Below are positions 34,275 to 42,708 of a DNA stretch of 64,000 nt, one piece after another. The translations under genes were made by a program, and so were the position numbers. Position 1 is the stretch's first letter; each line of letters opens with the position of its first letter. The notes beneath the pieces were generated by a model. It did no database searches and had not been told where the DNA came from. It worked only from the letters and a program-made list of their open reading frames with translations. This DNA comes from Streptomyces sclerotialus (GTDB lineage Bacteria > Actinomycetota > Actinomycetes > Streptomycetales > Streptomycetaceae): assembly GCA_000719105.1 (NCBI GenBank), contig JODX01000012.1, positions 112,636-176,635 on the forward strand. Reading direction: 5' to 3'.

Positions 34275-34658
34275 TCAGGTGGGTTGCCCGGCCCCACCGT
34301 GCGGCGCTCCCGGGTCGGCCGCCACACCCTCCGGACCGGGTTCCGCGCGCTCGTCGGCCCCGGGCGGCGCGATCATCGGTGGAAGAGGCGCCGACACGAA
34401 CGTGGACGGCAGTCCGGGTGCGTTCTCCCGGCCCGCGTTGGCGATCACCACGGCGATGTAGGGGAGCGTCGCCCCGAGCACCAGGGCGACGATGGCGACG
34501 TGTCGCTCGACGTTCCACAGGAGCGCCGCCGCGATCACCGACAACGTGCGCACCGACATCGAGATGATGTACCGCCGCTGCCTGCCGCGCACATCGTCGG
34601 CGAGTCCCTGCCGGGCTCCGGTGATCCGGAAGACCTGGCCGTTGCTCTGCTTCCGCAT
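34275..34658 (-). CDS. DUF3099 domain-containing membrane protein
   Basis: 127 residues from ATG 34658 (GGTGGAA upstream). DUF3099 signature VFRITGARQGLADDVRGRQRRYIISM, then two helices (TLSVIAAALLW and VAIVALVLGATLPYIAVVIAN) and a Pro/Gly-rich tail with APLPPMIAPP. Small inner-membrane proteins of unknown function in actinobacteria. Monocistronic here. Confidence 0.85.
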   Translation of the reverse strand: MRKQSNGQVFRITGARQGLADDVRGRQRRYIISMSVRTLSVIAAALLWNVERHVAIVALVLGATLPYIAVVIANAGRENAPGLPSTFVSAPLPPMIAPPGADERAEPGPEGVAADPGAPHGGAGQPT

Positions 34659-34807
34659 CACGTTCCACCACCCGCCCCGCATCGGACACTCCCCGCCCCG
34701 TGAACCGGTCCGGACCCGGTCGGGGGACAGGCCCGGACGAACACCACGTTACGCCGGGCCTCAGCCGCCCACGAGACCGGGGCACTCCCCTTCAGGAGCG
34801 AAGAACC

Positions 34808-34851
34808 TGCGCCGTACCGCGTAAGTGCCGCCCGACATGCGCCGTACCGCG
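34808..34851. repeat. 14-bp direct repeat, 30 bp apart, upstream of glsB gene
   Basis: TGCGCCGTACCGCG occurs at 34808-34821 and again at 34838-34851, 30 bases start to start (about three helical turns). It ends 49 bases before the ATG. Possible binding sites on one face of DNA. Confidence 0.5.
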
Positions 34852-34899
34852 GACCGGCCCACACTGGGCGTAATGCTCCCGTCGAGCGGAGGAGGAGCC

Positions 34900-35175
34900 A
34901 TGGGTTGGTTGTGGGCGATCATCGTCGGGTTCGTGCTGGGTCTGATCGCGAAGGCGATCATCCCGGGCAAGCAGCACAGTCCGCTCTGGCTGACCACCGT
35001 CTTCGGCATCATCGGAGGCATCATCGGCAACGCCCTCGCCCGGGCCTTCGGCATCGCGTCGACCCCGGGCATCGACTGGGGACGGCACGTGCTCCAGATC
35101 GTGGCGGCCGTCGTGGTCGTGTTCCTGGGAGACATGCTGTACATGGCCATGCGGGGCAACAGGCAGCGGGCATAG
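34900..35175 (+). CDS. GlsB/YeaQ/YmgE family stress-response membrane protein
   Basis: 91 residues from ATG 34900 (GGAGGAGG five bases upstream). Three hydrophobic segments, MGWLWAIIVGFVLGLIAKAI, TVFGIIGGIIGNALARAFG and VLQIVAAVVVVFLGDMLYMA, with KAIIPGK and GN/GG turns of the transglycosylase-associated family. Members are induced by general stress; the molecular role is unknown. A 14-bp direct repeat precedes it, and a strong terminator follows. Confidence 0.9.
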   Translation: MGWLWAIIVGFVLGLIAKAIIPGKQHSPLWLTTVFGIIGGIIGNALARAFGIASTPGIDWGRHVLQIVAAVVVVFLGDMLYMAMRGNRQRA

Positions 35176-35188
35176 AACAGCCCTCGTG

Positions 35189-35225
35189 GTGTGGGCCCGC
35201 GCCCGGACAGGGCGCGGGCCCACAC
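35189..35225. terminator. 16-bp perfect hairpin, convergent terminator
   Basis: GTGTGGGCCCGCGCCC pairs perfectly with GGGCGCGGGCCCACAC around GGACA. It lies 14 bases after glsB and 21 bases before the tyrS stop. Confidence 0.8.
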
Positions 35226-35245
35226 TCGCGAACCCGGCGGAGCGT

Positions 35246-36514
35246 CTACGCTCCGGTGACCTCGACCGCCGCGAGGTTCTTCTTGCCCCGGCGCAGCACC
35301 AGCCAGCGGCCGTGCAGCAGGTCCTCCCGGGCGGGGACGGCGTCCTCGGCGGTGACCTTCACGTTGTTCACGTAGGCGCCGCCCTCCTTCACCGTCCGCC
35401 GCGCGGCCGACTTGCTGGCCACCAGGCCGGCCTCCGCGAAGAGGTCCACCACCGGCGCGAGCTCGGCGACCTGGATGTGCGGCACCTCGGAGAGGGCCGC
35501 CGCCAGCGTCCGGTCGTCGAGCTCCGCGAGCTCGCCCTGGCCGAAGAGGGCCTTGGACGCGGCGATCACGGCGGCCGTCTGGCCGGCACCGTGCACCAGG
35601 GTCGTCAGCTCCTCGGCGAGCGCGCGCTGCGCGGCGCGGGCCTGCGGGCGCTCCTCGGTCTGCCGCTCCAGCTCCTCCAGCTCCGCACGGGACCTGAAGG
35701 ACAGGATGCGCAGGTAGCGGGAGACGTCCCGGTCGTCCGTGTTCAGCCAGAACTGGTAGAACGCGTACGGCGTCGTCATCTCCGGGTCGAGCCAGACGGC
35801 GCCGCTCTCGCTCTTGCCGAACTTGGTGCCGTCCGCCTTGGTCATCAGCGGCGTCGCCAGCGCGTGCACGGTGGCGTCCGGCTCCAGCCGGTGGATCAGG
35901 TCCAGGCCGGCCGTGAGGTTGCCCCACTGGTCGCTGCCGCCCTGCTGGAGGGTGCAGCCGTACCGCCGGTACAGCTGGAGGAAGTCCATGGCCTGCAGGA
36001 GCTGGTAGCTGAACTCCGTGTAGCTGATGCCCTCGGAGGACTCCAGGCGCCGGGCGACCGACTCCTTCGTCAGCATCTTGTTGACGCGGAAGTGCTTGCC
36101 GATGTCGCGGAGGAACTCGATCGCGGAGAGGCCCTGCGTCCAGTCGAGGTTGTTGACCATGACGGCCGCGTTCTCGCCCTCGAAGGACAGGAACGGCTCG
36201 ATCTGGCCGCGCAGCCGCCCGACCCAGCCGGCGACCGTCTCCGGCGAGTTCAGCGTGCGCTCCGCGGTCGGGCGCGGGTCGCCGATCTGCCCCGTCGCGC
36301 CGCCCACCAGCGCCAGCGGCCGGTGACCGGCCTGCTGGAGCCGGCGCACGGTGAGCACCTGCACCAGGTGCCCGACGTGCAGGGACGCCGCGGTCGGGTC
36401 GAAGCCGCAATAGAACGTGACGGGACCGTCCGCGAGCGCCTTGCGCAAGGCGTCCTCGTCGGTGGACTGGGCGAAGAGCCCGCGCCACTTCAGGTCGTCG
36501 ACGATGTCCGTCAC
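35246..36514 (-). CDS. tyrS: Tyrosine--tRNA ligase
   Basis: 422 residues from GTG 36514 (AAGGAG nine bases upstream). Class I synthetase motif HVGH (SLHVGHLVQ) and KFGKS ([13 protein letters not shown]) are present. Tyr-specific region [17 protein letters not shown]-like [17 protein letters not shown]. The C-terminal S4 RNA-binding domain ([20 protein letters not shown]) is intact. Essential in translation. No T-box leader was seen upstream. Follows PmbA on the same strand. Confidence 0.97.
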   Translation of the reverse strand: MTDIVDDLKWRGLFAQSTDEDALRKALADGPVTFYCGFDPTAASLHVGHLVQVLTVRRLQQAGHRPLALVGGATGQIGDPRPTAERTLNSPETVAGWVGRLRGQIEPFLSFEGENAAVMVNNLDWTQGLSAIEFLRDIGKHFRVNKMLTKESVARRLESSEGISYTEFSYQLLQAMDFLQLYRRYGCTLQQGGSDQWGNLTAGLDLIHRLEPDATVHALATPLMTKADGTKFGKSESGAVWLDPEMTTPYAFYQFWLNTDDRDVSRYLRILSFRSRAELEELERQTEERPQARAAQRALAEELTTLVHGAGQTAAVIAASKALFGQGELAELDDRTLAAALSEVPHIQVAELAPVVDLFAEAGLVASKSAARRTVKEGGAYVNNVKVTAEDAVPAREDLLHGRWLVLRRGKKNLAAVEVTGA

Positions 36515-36632
36515 GGTTCTCGTTCTCCTTGGATGATCTTCGAGGCGGTCGGCATGACCACCGCCTACGAGGTTATACGCCACCGCCGACAGAGCTCACG
36601 GCGTTATCGGCGGGGGTCCCGTCACGCCCAGG

Positions 36633-38027
36633 TCACACGCCCTGGCTCACCGAGCTCATGTTGAAGTCCGGGACGCGCAGCGGCGGCATCGCGGCCCGGG
36701 TGAACCAGTCGCTCCACTCCCGCGGCAGCGTCTTCTCGGTGCGCCCGGCCTCCGTCGCCCGGCCCAGCAGGTCGACCGGCGACTCGTTGAACCGGAAGTT
36801 GTTCACCTCGCCGACGACCTCGCCGTTCTCCACCAGGTACACACCGTCGCGGGTCAGCCCGGTCAGCAGCAGCGTGGCGGGGTCCACCTCGCGGATGTAC
36901 CACAGGCAGGTCAGCAGCAGCCCGCGCGCGGTGTTCCCGACCATCTCCTCCAGGGAGCGGTCCTCGCCGCCCTCCAGGACGAGGTTGCCGAACCCGGGCG
37001 CCACCGGCAGCCCGGTGAGGGCCGCGCTGTGCCGGGTGGTCGTCAGGCGCTTCAGCACGCCCTGGCCGATCCACTCGGTGGCCGCGAGCGGCAGTCCGTT
37101 GTCGAACACCGAGGCGTCGTCGCCGGAGGAGTGGGCGAGCACGAAGGGTGCGGACTCCAGCCCCGGCTCGTGCGGGTCGCTGCGCAGGGTCAGCGGCAGC
37201 GCGGTCAGCTTCTCGCCGACGCGCGTGCCGCCGCCCGGCCTGGAGAACACCGTCCGGCCCTCGGCCGCGTCCCGGGCCGCCGCCGACCACATCTGGTAGA
37301 TCAGCAGGTCCGCAACGGCGCTCGGGGGCAGCAGCGTCTCGTACCGCCCGGCGGGCAGCTCGATCCGGCGCTCGGCCCACGCCAGCCGCTGCGCCAGCTC
37401 GGCGTCCAGCGCCCCTGGGTCGACGTCCGTGAAGTCCCGCGTCGAACGCCCGGCCCACGCCGAGCGCGTACGGTCCGGCGACTTGGCGTTGACCTCCAGC
37501 GTGCCCTTCGGCTGGTCGTGGCGCAGGCGCAGCCCCGTCGACGTGCCCAGATAACTGGAGACCACCTCGTGGTTGGCGAACCCGTACAGCTCACGGCCGC
37601 CCTCCCGCGCGCGGGCGAACGCCTCGCCCAGCGCGGGCGCGAAGTCCGCGTACACGGCGGAGGACGTCTCGGCGGGCGCCTCGCGGAAGCCGGGCGACTC
37701 CGGGACGCCGGTGACGAGGGGCTGTGCGTCCTCGGCGGGCCCGCCCGCGCGCGCGGCGTCCTCCGCGGCCCGCACCAGCGGCTCCAGCTCCTCCGGGGTG
37801 ACGGCGGACCGGGACACCACTCCCGAGGCCGTCCCCTCCTTGCCGTCGACCGTCGCGACGACCGTGAGGGTGCGCCCGCGCGTGACGCCGTTGGTGGTCA
37901 GCGCGTTGCCCGCCCAGCGCAGGTTGGCCGTCGAGTGCTCGTCGGCGATGACCACGCAGCCGTCGGCCCGGGACAGTTCGAGAGCGCGCTCGACGATCTC
38001 GTGCGGCTTGTGCGTACGCGCGGTCAT
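36633..38027 (-). CDS. PmbA/TldE-like TldD-family metalloprotease subunit
   Basis: 464 residues from ATG 38027 (AGGAGG upstream; ATGA overlap with the TldD stop). N-terminal PmbA-type domain with RWAGNALTTNGVTRGRTLTV, later RYETLLPPSAVADLLIYQM and SPVDLLGRATEAGRTEKTLP. It lacks the HExxxH zinc box found in its partner, as for the E. coli TldE subunit. It should pair with TldD (next gene) in a heteromeric peptidase used in peptide antibiotic maturation or CcdA-type turnover. Confidence 0.9.
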   Translation of the reverse strand: MTARTHKPHEIVERALELSRADGCVVIADEHSTANLRWAGNALTTNGVTRGRTLTVVATVDGKEGTASGVVSRSAVTPEELEPLVRAAEDAARAGGPAEDAQPLVTGVPESPGFREAPAETSSAVYADFAPALGEAFARAREGGRELYGFANHEVVSSYLGTSTGLRLRHDQPKGTLEVNAKSPDRTRSAWAGRSTRDFTDVDPGALDAELAQRLAWAERRIELPAGRYETLLPPSAVADLLIYQMWSAAARDAAEGRTVFSRPGGGTRVGEKLTALPLTLRSDPHEPGLESAPFVLAHSSGDDASVFDNGLPLAATEWIGQGVLKRLTTTRHSAALTGLPVAPGFGNLVLEGGEDRSLEEMVGNTARGLLLTCLWYIREVDPATLLLTGLTRDGVYLVENGEVVGEVNNFRFNESPVDLLGRATEAGRTEKTLPREWSDWFTRAAMPPLRVPDFNMSSVSQGV

Positions 38028-39547
38028 CGGCCCGCCTCCTGCGTGGTGTTCAGAATGGTGACGCCCTTGAAGAGGGCCGACGGGCAGCCGTGCGACACGG
38101 CGGCGACCTGGCCCGGCTGGGCCTTCCCGCAGTTGAAGGCACCGCCCAGGACGTACGTCTGCGGGCCGCCGACCGCCGCCATCGAGCCCCAGAAGTCGGT
38201 GGTCGTCGCCTGGTACGCGACGTCCCTCAGCTGACCGGTGATCCGCCCGTTCTCGATCCGGAAGAAACGCTGCCCGGTGAACTGGAAGTTGTACCGCTGC
38301 ATGTCGATGGACCACGACCGGTCACCGACGACGTAGATGCCGCGGTCGACGCCCCCGATCAGGTCCTCGGTCGACAGCCCGGCGGGATCGGGCCGCAGGG
38401 ACACGTTGGCCATGCGCTGCACGGGCACATGGGCGGGGGAGTCGGCGTAGGCGCACCCGTTGGACCGCTCGAAACCCGTCAGCCTCGCGATACGGCGGTC
38501 GAGCTGGTAGCCGACCAGGGTGCCGTCCTTCACGAGGTCCCAGCTCTGCCCCTCGACCCCCTCGTCGTCGTACCCGATGGTCGCGAGCCCGTGCTCGGCG
38601 GTGCGGTCACCGGTGACGTTCATCAGCTCCGAGCCGTACCGCAGCTTGCCGAGCCGGTCGAAGGTGGCGAAGGAGGTGCCCGCGTACGCGGCCTCGTAGC
38701 CGAGCGCGCGGTCCAGTTCGGTGGCGTGGCCGATGGACTCGTGGATGGTCAGCCACAGGTTGGACGGGTCGACGACCAGGTCGTACACGCCCGCCTCGAC
38801 GCTCGGCGCGCGCATCTTCCCGGCGAGCAGCCCGGGGATCTGCTCGAGCTCGCTCTCCCAGTCCCAGCCGGTGCCCCTCAGGTACTCCCAGCCGCGCCCG
38901 GCCGGCGGCGCGAGGGTCCGCATGGAGTCGAACTCGCCGCTCGACTCGTCGACCGCCACCGCGGTGAGCTGCGGGTGCAGCCGGACGCGCTGCTGGGTGG
39001 TCACGGTCCCGGCGGTGTCGGCGTAGAACTTGTTCTCGTGCACGGTGAGCAGCGAGGCGTCCACATGGCTGACCCCGTCGGCCGCGAGCAGCCGCGCGCT
39101 CCAGTCCGCCAGCAGCCCCGCCTTCTCCTCGTCGGGCACGGTGAACGGGTCGATCTCGTACGAGGACACCCAGGTCCTCTCCGCGTGCACGGGCTCGTCG
39201 GCCAGCTCCACGCGCTCATCGGAACCCGCCGCCTTGATGACCTGCGCGGACAGCTTGGCCATGGCCACGGCCTGCGAGGCGACCTTCGCGGCGGCGTCCA
39301 TGGTCAGGTCCACACCGGACGCGAACCCCCAGGTCCCGCCGTGCACGACCCGGACCGCGTACCCGAGGTCGGTGGTGTCCGACGACGCGGCCGGCCTGGC
39401 GTCCCTCAGCCGCCACGAGGCGCTGCGCACCCGTTCGAACCGGAAGTCCGCGTGCTCGGCCCCGAGCGCCCGCGCGCGTGCGAGCGCGGCGTCGGCCAGG
39501 GCCCGCAGCGGCAGTGCCAGAAATGACTGATCGATCTCATGGGGCAC
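38024..39547 (-). CDS. tldD: TldD family metalloprotease
   Basis: 507 residues from GTG 39547 (MPHEIDQSFLALPLRA); AAGGGA nine bases upstream supports it over ATG 39556. Zinc motif HESIGHATE (family HExxxH) near residue 248; flanking LTIHESIGHATELDRALGYE and the family tail GGAFNCGKAQPGQVAAVSHG. E. coli TldD/TldE cleaves unfolded peptides in the cytosol and matures microcin B17. Here the pair (tldD then pmbA) forms an operon. In Streptomyces no dedicated substrate is known. Confidence 0.93.
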   Translation of the reverse strand: MPHEIDQSFLALPLRALADAALARARALGAEHADFRFERVRSASWRLRDARPAASSDTTDLGYAVRVVHGGTWGFASGVDLTMDAAAKVASQAVAMAKLSAQVIKAAGSDERVELADEPVHAERTWVSSYEIDPFTVPDEEKAGLLADWSARLLAADGVSHVDASLLTVHENKFYADTAGTVTTQQRVRLHPQLTAVAVDESSGEFDSMRTLAPPAGRGWEYLRGTGWDWESELEQIPGLLAGKMRAPSVEAGVYDLVVDPSNLWLTIHESIGHATELDRALGYEAAYAGTSFATFDRLGKLRYGSELMNVTGDRTAEHGLATIGYDDEGVEGQSWDLVKDGTLVGYQLDRRIARLTGFERSNGCAYADSPAHVPVQRMANVSLRPDPAGLSTEDLIGGVDRGIYVVGDRSWSIDMQRYNFQFTGQRFFRIENGRITGQLRDVAYQATTTDFWGSMAAVGGPQTYVLGGAFNCGKAQPGQVAAVSHGCPSALFKGVTILNTTQEAGR

Positions 39548-39763
39548 GAGTGACATTCCCTTCGCGGTGTACGCCTCTTGTGGCCGTCGTGGGCAGTGAA
39601 TCATGTCCTACCGGCCGGATGATCGGAAATGCGTACGGGGCACGGACCCGCCTCTCGGTGGGGCAGCCCGACAGGACTCTCGCGGGCCGGAACGGTGCGT
39701 CGCCCGGGCGTCCCGGCTGTAGGAACCCAACAGGACGTCCGCAAAGCCACTGTCGGTGCCCGA

Positions 39764-39794
39764 TTGTCCGCCCGGTGCGGCGGACCGATAGGTT
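39764..39794 (+). promoter_or_regulatory. Candidate promoter for fabG with palindrome in spacer
   Basis: TTGTCC (39764-39769) and TAGGTT (39789-39794) are separated by 19 bases. Between them GTCCGCC and GGCGGAC form a 7-bp inverted repeat around CGGTGC (39766-39785). Located 70 bases before fabG. The palindrome overlaps the -35, so a repressor site is possible. Confidence 0.4.
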
Positions 39795-39864
39795 TTCGGG
39801 GAAGCAGCCCGTCGGCCAGGTGGCCGCCACAGGCGTTCCAGACCGCTATCGAAAGGGTGATCCG

Positions 39865-40569
39865 TTGAGCCGCTCGGTTCTCGTCACCGGAGGTAACCGG
39901 GGCATCGGCCTCGCCATCGCCCGCGCGTTCGCCGACGCCGGCGACAAGGTCGCGATCACGTACCGTTCGGGCGAGCCCCCGGAGGGTTTCCTGGCCGTCA
40001 AGTGCGACATCACCGACACCGAGCAGGTGGAGCAGGCCTACAAGGAGATCGAGGCCGAGCACGGCCCGGTCGAGGTCCTCGTCGCCAACGCCGGCATCAC
40101 CAAGGACCAGCTCCTGATGCGGATGACCGAGGAGGACTTCACGTCCGTCCTCGACACCAACCTCACCGGCACCTTCCGTGTCGTCAAGCGTGCCAACCGC
40201 GGCATGCTGCGCGCCAAGAAGGGCCGCGTCGTCCTGATCTCCTCGGTGACGGGCCTCCTCGGCCAGGCCGGGCAGGCCAACTACGCCGCCTCCAAGGCCG
40301 CCCTCGTCGGCTTCGCGCGCTCCCTCGCCCGTGAGCTCGGTTCGCGCAACATCACCTTCAACGTCGTCGCGCCCGGCTTCGTCGACACCGACATGACCAA
40401 GGTGCTCACCGACGAGCAGCGCGAGTCCATCGTGCGGCAGGTGCCGCTGGGCCGGTACGCGCAGCCCGGGGAGATCGCCGCGGCGGTGCGGTTCATCGCC
40501 TCGGACGAAGCCTCTTACATCACTGGAGCCGTCATCCCCGTTGACGGCGGACTGGGAATGGGTCACTGA
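39865..40569 (+). CDS. fabG: 3-oxoacyl-[ACP] reductase
   Basis: 234 residues from TTG 39865 (GAAAGGG eight bases upstream). SDR glycine motif VTGGNRGIGLA; NAGITKD; active-site Ser-Tyr-Lys in LISSVTGLLGQAGQANYAAS (YAASK: catalytic Tyr, Lys). C-terminal YITGAVIPVDGGLGMGH. Reduces 3-ketoacyl-ACP with NADPH in fatty-acid synthesis. Four bases separate it from fabI, so the pair is co-transcribed and probably controlled together. Confidence 0.95.
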   Translation: MSRSVLVTGGNRGIGLAIARAFADAGDKVAITYRSGEPPEGFLAVKCDITDTEQVEQAYKEIEAEHGPVEVLVANAGITKDQLLMRMTEEDFTSVLDTNLTGTFRVVKRANRGMLRAKKGRVVLISSVTGLLGQAGQANYAASKAALVGFARSLARELGSRNITFNVVAPGFVDTDMTKVLTDEQRESIVRQVPLGRYAQPGEIAAAVRFIASDEASYITGAVIPVDGGLGMGH

Positions 40570-40573
40570 TCAC

Positions 40574-41341
40574 ATGAGCGGAATCCTCGAGGGCAAGCGC
40601 GTCCTGATCACCGGTGTGCTGATGGAGTCCTCCATCGCCTTCCACACCGCCAAGCTGGCCCAGGAGCAGGGTGCCGAGATCATCCTGACGGCGTTTCCGC
40701 GGCCCACGCTGACCGAGCGCATCGCCAAGAAGCTGCCGAAGCCGACCAAGGTCGTCGAGCTCGACGTGACGAACGACGAGCACCTCGGGCGCCTGGCCGA
40801 CATCGTCGGCGAGGAGCTCGGCGGTCTCGACGGCGTCGTGCACTCCATCGGCTTCGCGCCGCAGGACGCCCTCGGCGGCAACTTCCTGAACACGCCGTTC
40901 GAGTCCGTCGCCACCGCCATGCACGTCTCGGCGTACTCGCTGAAGTCGCTGACCATGGCCTGCCTGCCGCTGATGCAGAACGGCGGCTCCGTCGTCGGCC
41001 TCACCTTCGACGCCCAGTACGCCTGGCCGCAGTACGACTGGATGGGCCCGGCCAAGGCCGCCCTGGAGGCCACCAGCCGTTACATGGCGCGCGACCTGGG
41101 CAAGCAGAACATCCGCTGCAACCTCATCTCCGCCGGCCCCATCGGCTCCATGGCCGCGAAGTCCATCCCGGGCTTCGGCGAGCTGGCCTCCGTGTGGGAC
41201 AGCCGCTCCCCGCTGGAGTGGGACCTGAAGGACCCCGAGCCGGCCGGCCGCGGTGTGGTCGCCCTGCTGAGCGACTGGTTCCCCAAGACCACCGGCGAGA
41301 TCATCCACGTGGACGGCGGTCTGCACGCGATCGGCGCCTGA
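40574..41341 (+). CDS. fabI: Enoyl-[ACP] reductase (NADH)
   Basis: 255 residues. FabI/InhA hallmarks: LITGVLMESSIAFHTAKLAQ (divergent glycine loop), VVGLTFDAQYAWPQYDWMGP with the catalytic Tyr and downstream AKAALEATSRYMARDLGKQN, ending GEIIHVDGGLHAIGA. The YDWMG(x)A(K) pattern matches the Y-x6-K class. Last step of each elongation cycle. FabI is the target of diazaborine- and triclosan-type inhibitors. The strong terminator ends the operon. Confidence 0.95.
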   Translation: MSGILEGKRVLITGVLMESSIAFHTAKLAQEQGAEIILTAFPRPTLTERIAKKLPKPTKVVELDVTNDEHLGRLADIVGEELGGLDGVVHSIGFAPQDALGGNFLNTPFESVATAMHVSAYSLKSLTMACLPLMQNGGSVVGLTFDAQYAWPQYDWMGPAKAALEATSRYMARDLGKQNIRCNLISAGPIGSMAAKSIPGFGELASVWDSRSPLEWDLKDPEPAGRGVVALLSDWFPKTTGEIIHVDGGLHAIGA

Positions 41342-41356
41342 TCGTCCGTATTGCCC

Positions 41357-41393
41357 GACGCCCCGTCTCCGCAGCGTGCGGAGACGGGGCGTC
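41357..41393 (+). terminator. 17-bp perfect hairpin after fabI
   Basis: GACGCCCCGTCTCCGCA pairs perfectly with TGCGGAGACGGGGCGTC around GCG, 16 bases past the stop. Clear terminator of the fabG-fabI operon. Confidence 0.85.
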
Positions 41394-41490
41394 ACCCGTT
41401 CGGAGCAACTGGCCGGGCACCCGGCCGCCTCTACCACGCACGCTGGAGACACGCACCGCCCCGCAGCCGTACGGCCCAGGAGGTCCCGTT

Positions 41491-41895
41491 GTGCGCCTGT
41501 CCCACAGCCTCGCCCCGGTCTCCGCGGCCGTCGTTCTGCTGATCGCCCTGCCGTACGAAGCCAGGCCCTACGCGCGCGGGGGGACCGGGGAGTGGCACGC
41601 GCGCGTGGTGGACGGGCCGCCGCACGCGCGCGTGACGGACGGGCGGCGCGCTTCGCGTGAGCCGTTCGGAGCGGAGTGCCGGACCGGCGTCGACGGCTCC
41701 CGCGTGGTCGCGTACTGCCACAACCCCTATGCGGACACCGACCGCGTCCGTCTGCACATCGAGTGCGAGCGCTGGTGGGACATCGACACCGACGGCCCGC
41801 CGGCCGAGGCGGGACCGGCCCGGACCGTACGGCTGTCCGGGCGCTGCTGGCAGGAGGTCCGCTCGACGTGGGTCAGCCACGAGCGGCGGCGGTGA
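41491..41895 (+). CDS. Small secreted protein, unknown function
   Basis: 134 residues from GTG 41491 (CCAGGAGGT six bases upstream, one of the best ribosome sites in the window). Signal peptide (VRLSHSLAPVSAAVVLLIALPYEARP). Mature part has CRTGVDGSRVVAYCHNPYAD, HIECERWWDIDTDGPP, SGRCWQEVRSTWVSH: four cysteines suggest two disulfides. I do not recognise a family. Monocistronic between the fabI terminator and the GntR gene. Confidence 0.78.
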   Translation: MRLSHSLAPVSAAVVLLIALPYEARPYARGGTGEWHARVVDGPPHARVTDGRRASREPFGAECRTGVDGSRVVAYCHNPYADTDRVRLHIECERWWDIDTDGPPAEAGPARTVRLSGRCWQEVRSTWVSHERRR

Positions 41896-41918
41896 CGGTC
41901 CTCCGCGGCGCGGGCGGG

Positions 41919-42614
41919 TCAGCCGTCGGCGGCGGTCCGCCGCGGGCGGTCCGGGCGGCAGAGCAGTGGATAGTCCGCGGCCTCGGCGGCAGCGGCCTCC
42001 GCGTCGCCCGCGCGGATCGCGTCGACCAGCCGGGCGTGCTCCATGTACGTCTCCGGCGTCAGCCGCTCGCCGACGTCCTCGCGCAGCCAGTCCCGCAGTA
42101 CCTCGCCCAGGTCCGCGTAGACCGCCGTCATGGCCTCGTTGTGGGACGCGGCCACCACGGCCATGTGGAAGGTCGCGTCGGCCGCCACGAAGGCTTCCGC
42201 GTCCCCCGACTCCCATGCCTCCTCGCGCCGGACGAGGAGCGCGTCGAGCTGCTTGAGGTCCTTCTCCGTGCGCCGGGCCGCCGCCAGCCTCGCGGCACTC
42301 GACTCCAGCGCGGAACGCAGCTCGGCGATGTGGGTCGGGTCGGCGTCCGCGAAGCGGCGGTGCATCACACCGGCCAGCTCACTGGTCGCCACGACGTAGG
42401 TGCCGGAGCCCTGCCGGATGTCCAGCAGGCCGTTGTGCGCCAGCGCGCGGACGGCTTCACGGACCGTGTTGCGGGCCACGCCCAGCTGTTCGACGAGTTC
42501 GGGCTCGGTGGGGATGCGGGAGCCGACCGGCCACTCGCCCGAGGCGATCTGGTTCCGCAGCGCGGCGATGACCTGCTCGGACAGTGCCGAACGACGGGGG
42601 TGGCTCAACGGCAT
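41919..42614 (-). CDS. GntR/FadR-family transcription regulator
   Basis: 231 residues from ATG 42614 (GAAGGTG upstream). GntR winged helix: SALSEQVIAALRNQIASGEW, PTEPELVEQLGVARNTVREA, NGLLDIRQGSGTYV. Then a C-terminal FCD helical domain (ELRSALESSAARLAAARRTE, FVAADATFHMAVVAASHNEA with the metal-ligand-type Asp and His). The ligand is likely an organic acid or metal-chelated metabolite. It is divergent from the MFS gene with a 19-bp palindrome between them, so it very likely represses that gene and perhaps itself. Confidence 0.92.
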   Translation of the reverse strand: MPLSHPRRSALSEQVIAALRNQIASGEWPVGSRIPTEPELVEQLGVARNTVREAVRALAHNGLLDIRQGSGTYVVATSELAGVMHRRFADADPTHIAELRSALESSAARLAAARRTEKDLKQLDALLVRREEAWESGDAEAFVAADATFHMAVVAASHNEAMTAVYADLGEVLRDWLREDVGERLTPETYMEHARLVDAIRAGDAEAAAAEAADYPLLCRPDRPRRTAADG

Positions 42615-42670
42615 GCCGACACCTTCGCACAGGGCGCGGGGAGGCGGTGGACCGGGAGTCGGATCGAGGG

Positions 42671-42701
42671 TGGACAGACATTCATCCCATGATTCTATGA
42701 T
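42671..42701 (+). promoter_or_regulatory. Promoter of the MFS gene (leaderless)
   Basis: TGGACA (42671-42676), 19-base spacer, TATGAT (42696-42701), then seven bases to the ATG at 42709. A near-consensus sigma70-type promoter with +1 on the start codon. On the other strand TAGAAT (complement of 42692-42697) may be the -10 of the GntR gene. Confidence 0.65.
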
Positions 42702-42704
42702 GGG
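42686..42704. promoter_or_regulatory. Candidate GntR operator, 19-bp imperfect palindrome
   Basis: CCCATGATTCTATGATGGG pairs in seven of nine positions around the centre at 42695. It covers both -10 elements of the divergent genes, the classic location for a self-regulated GntR repressor. Confidence 0.6.
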
Positions 42705-42708
42705 CTTC

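Noticed and set aside
42400..42708. Upstream in-frame extension of the MFS gene to 578 codons
   Set aside because: It would run through the divergent GntR gene and the promoter; ATG 42709 fits the -10 position.
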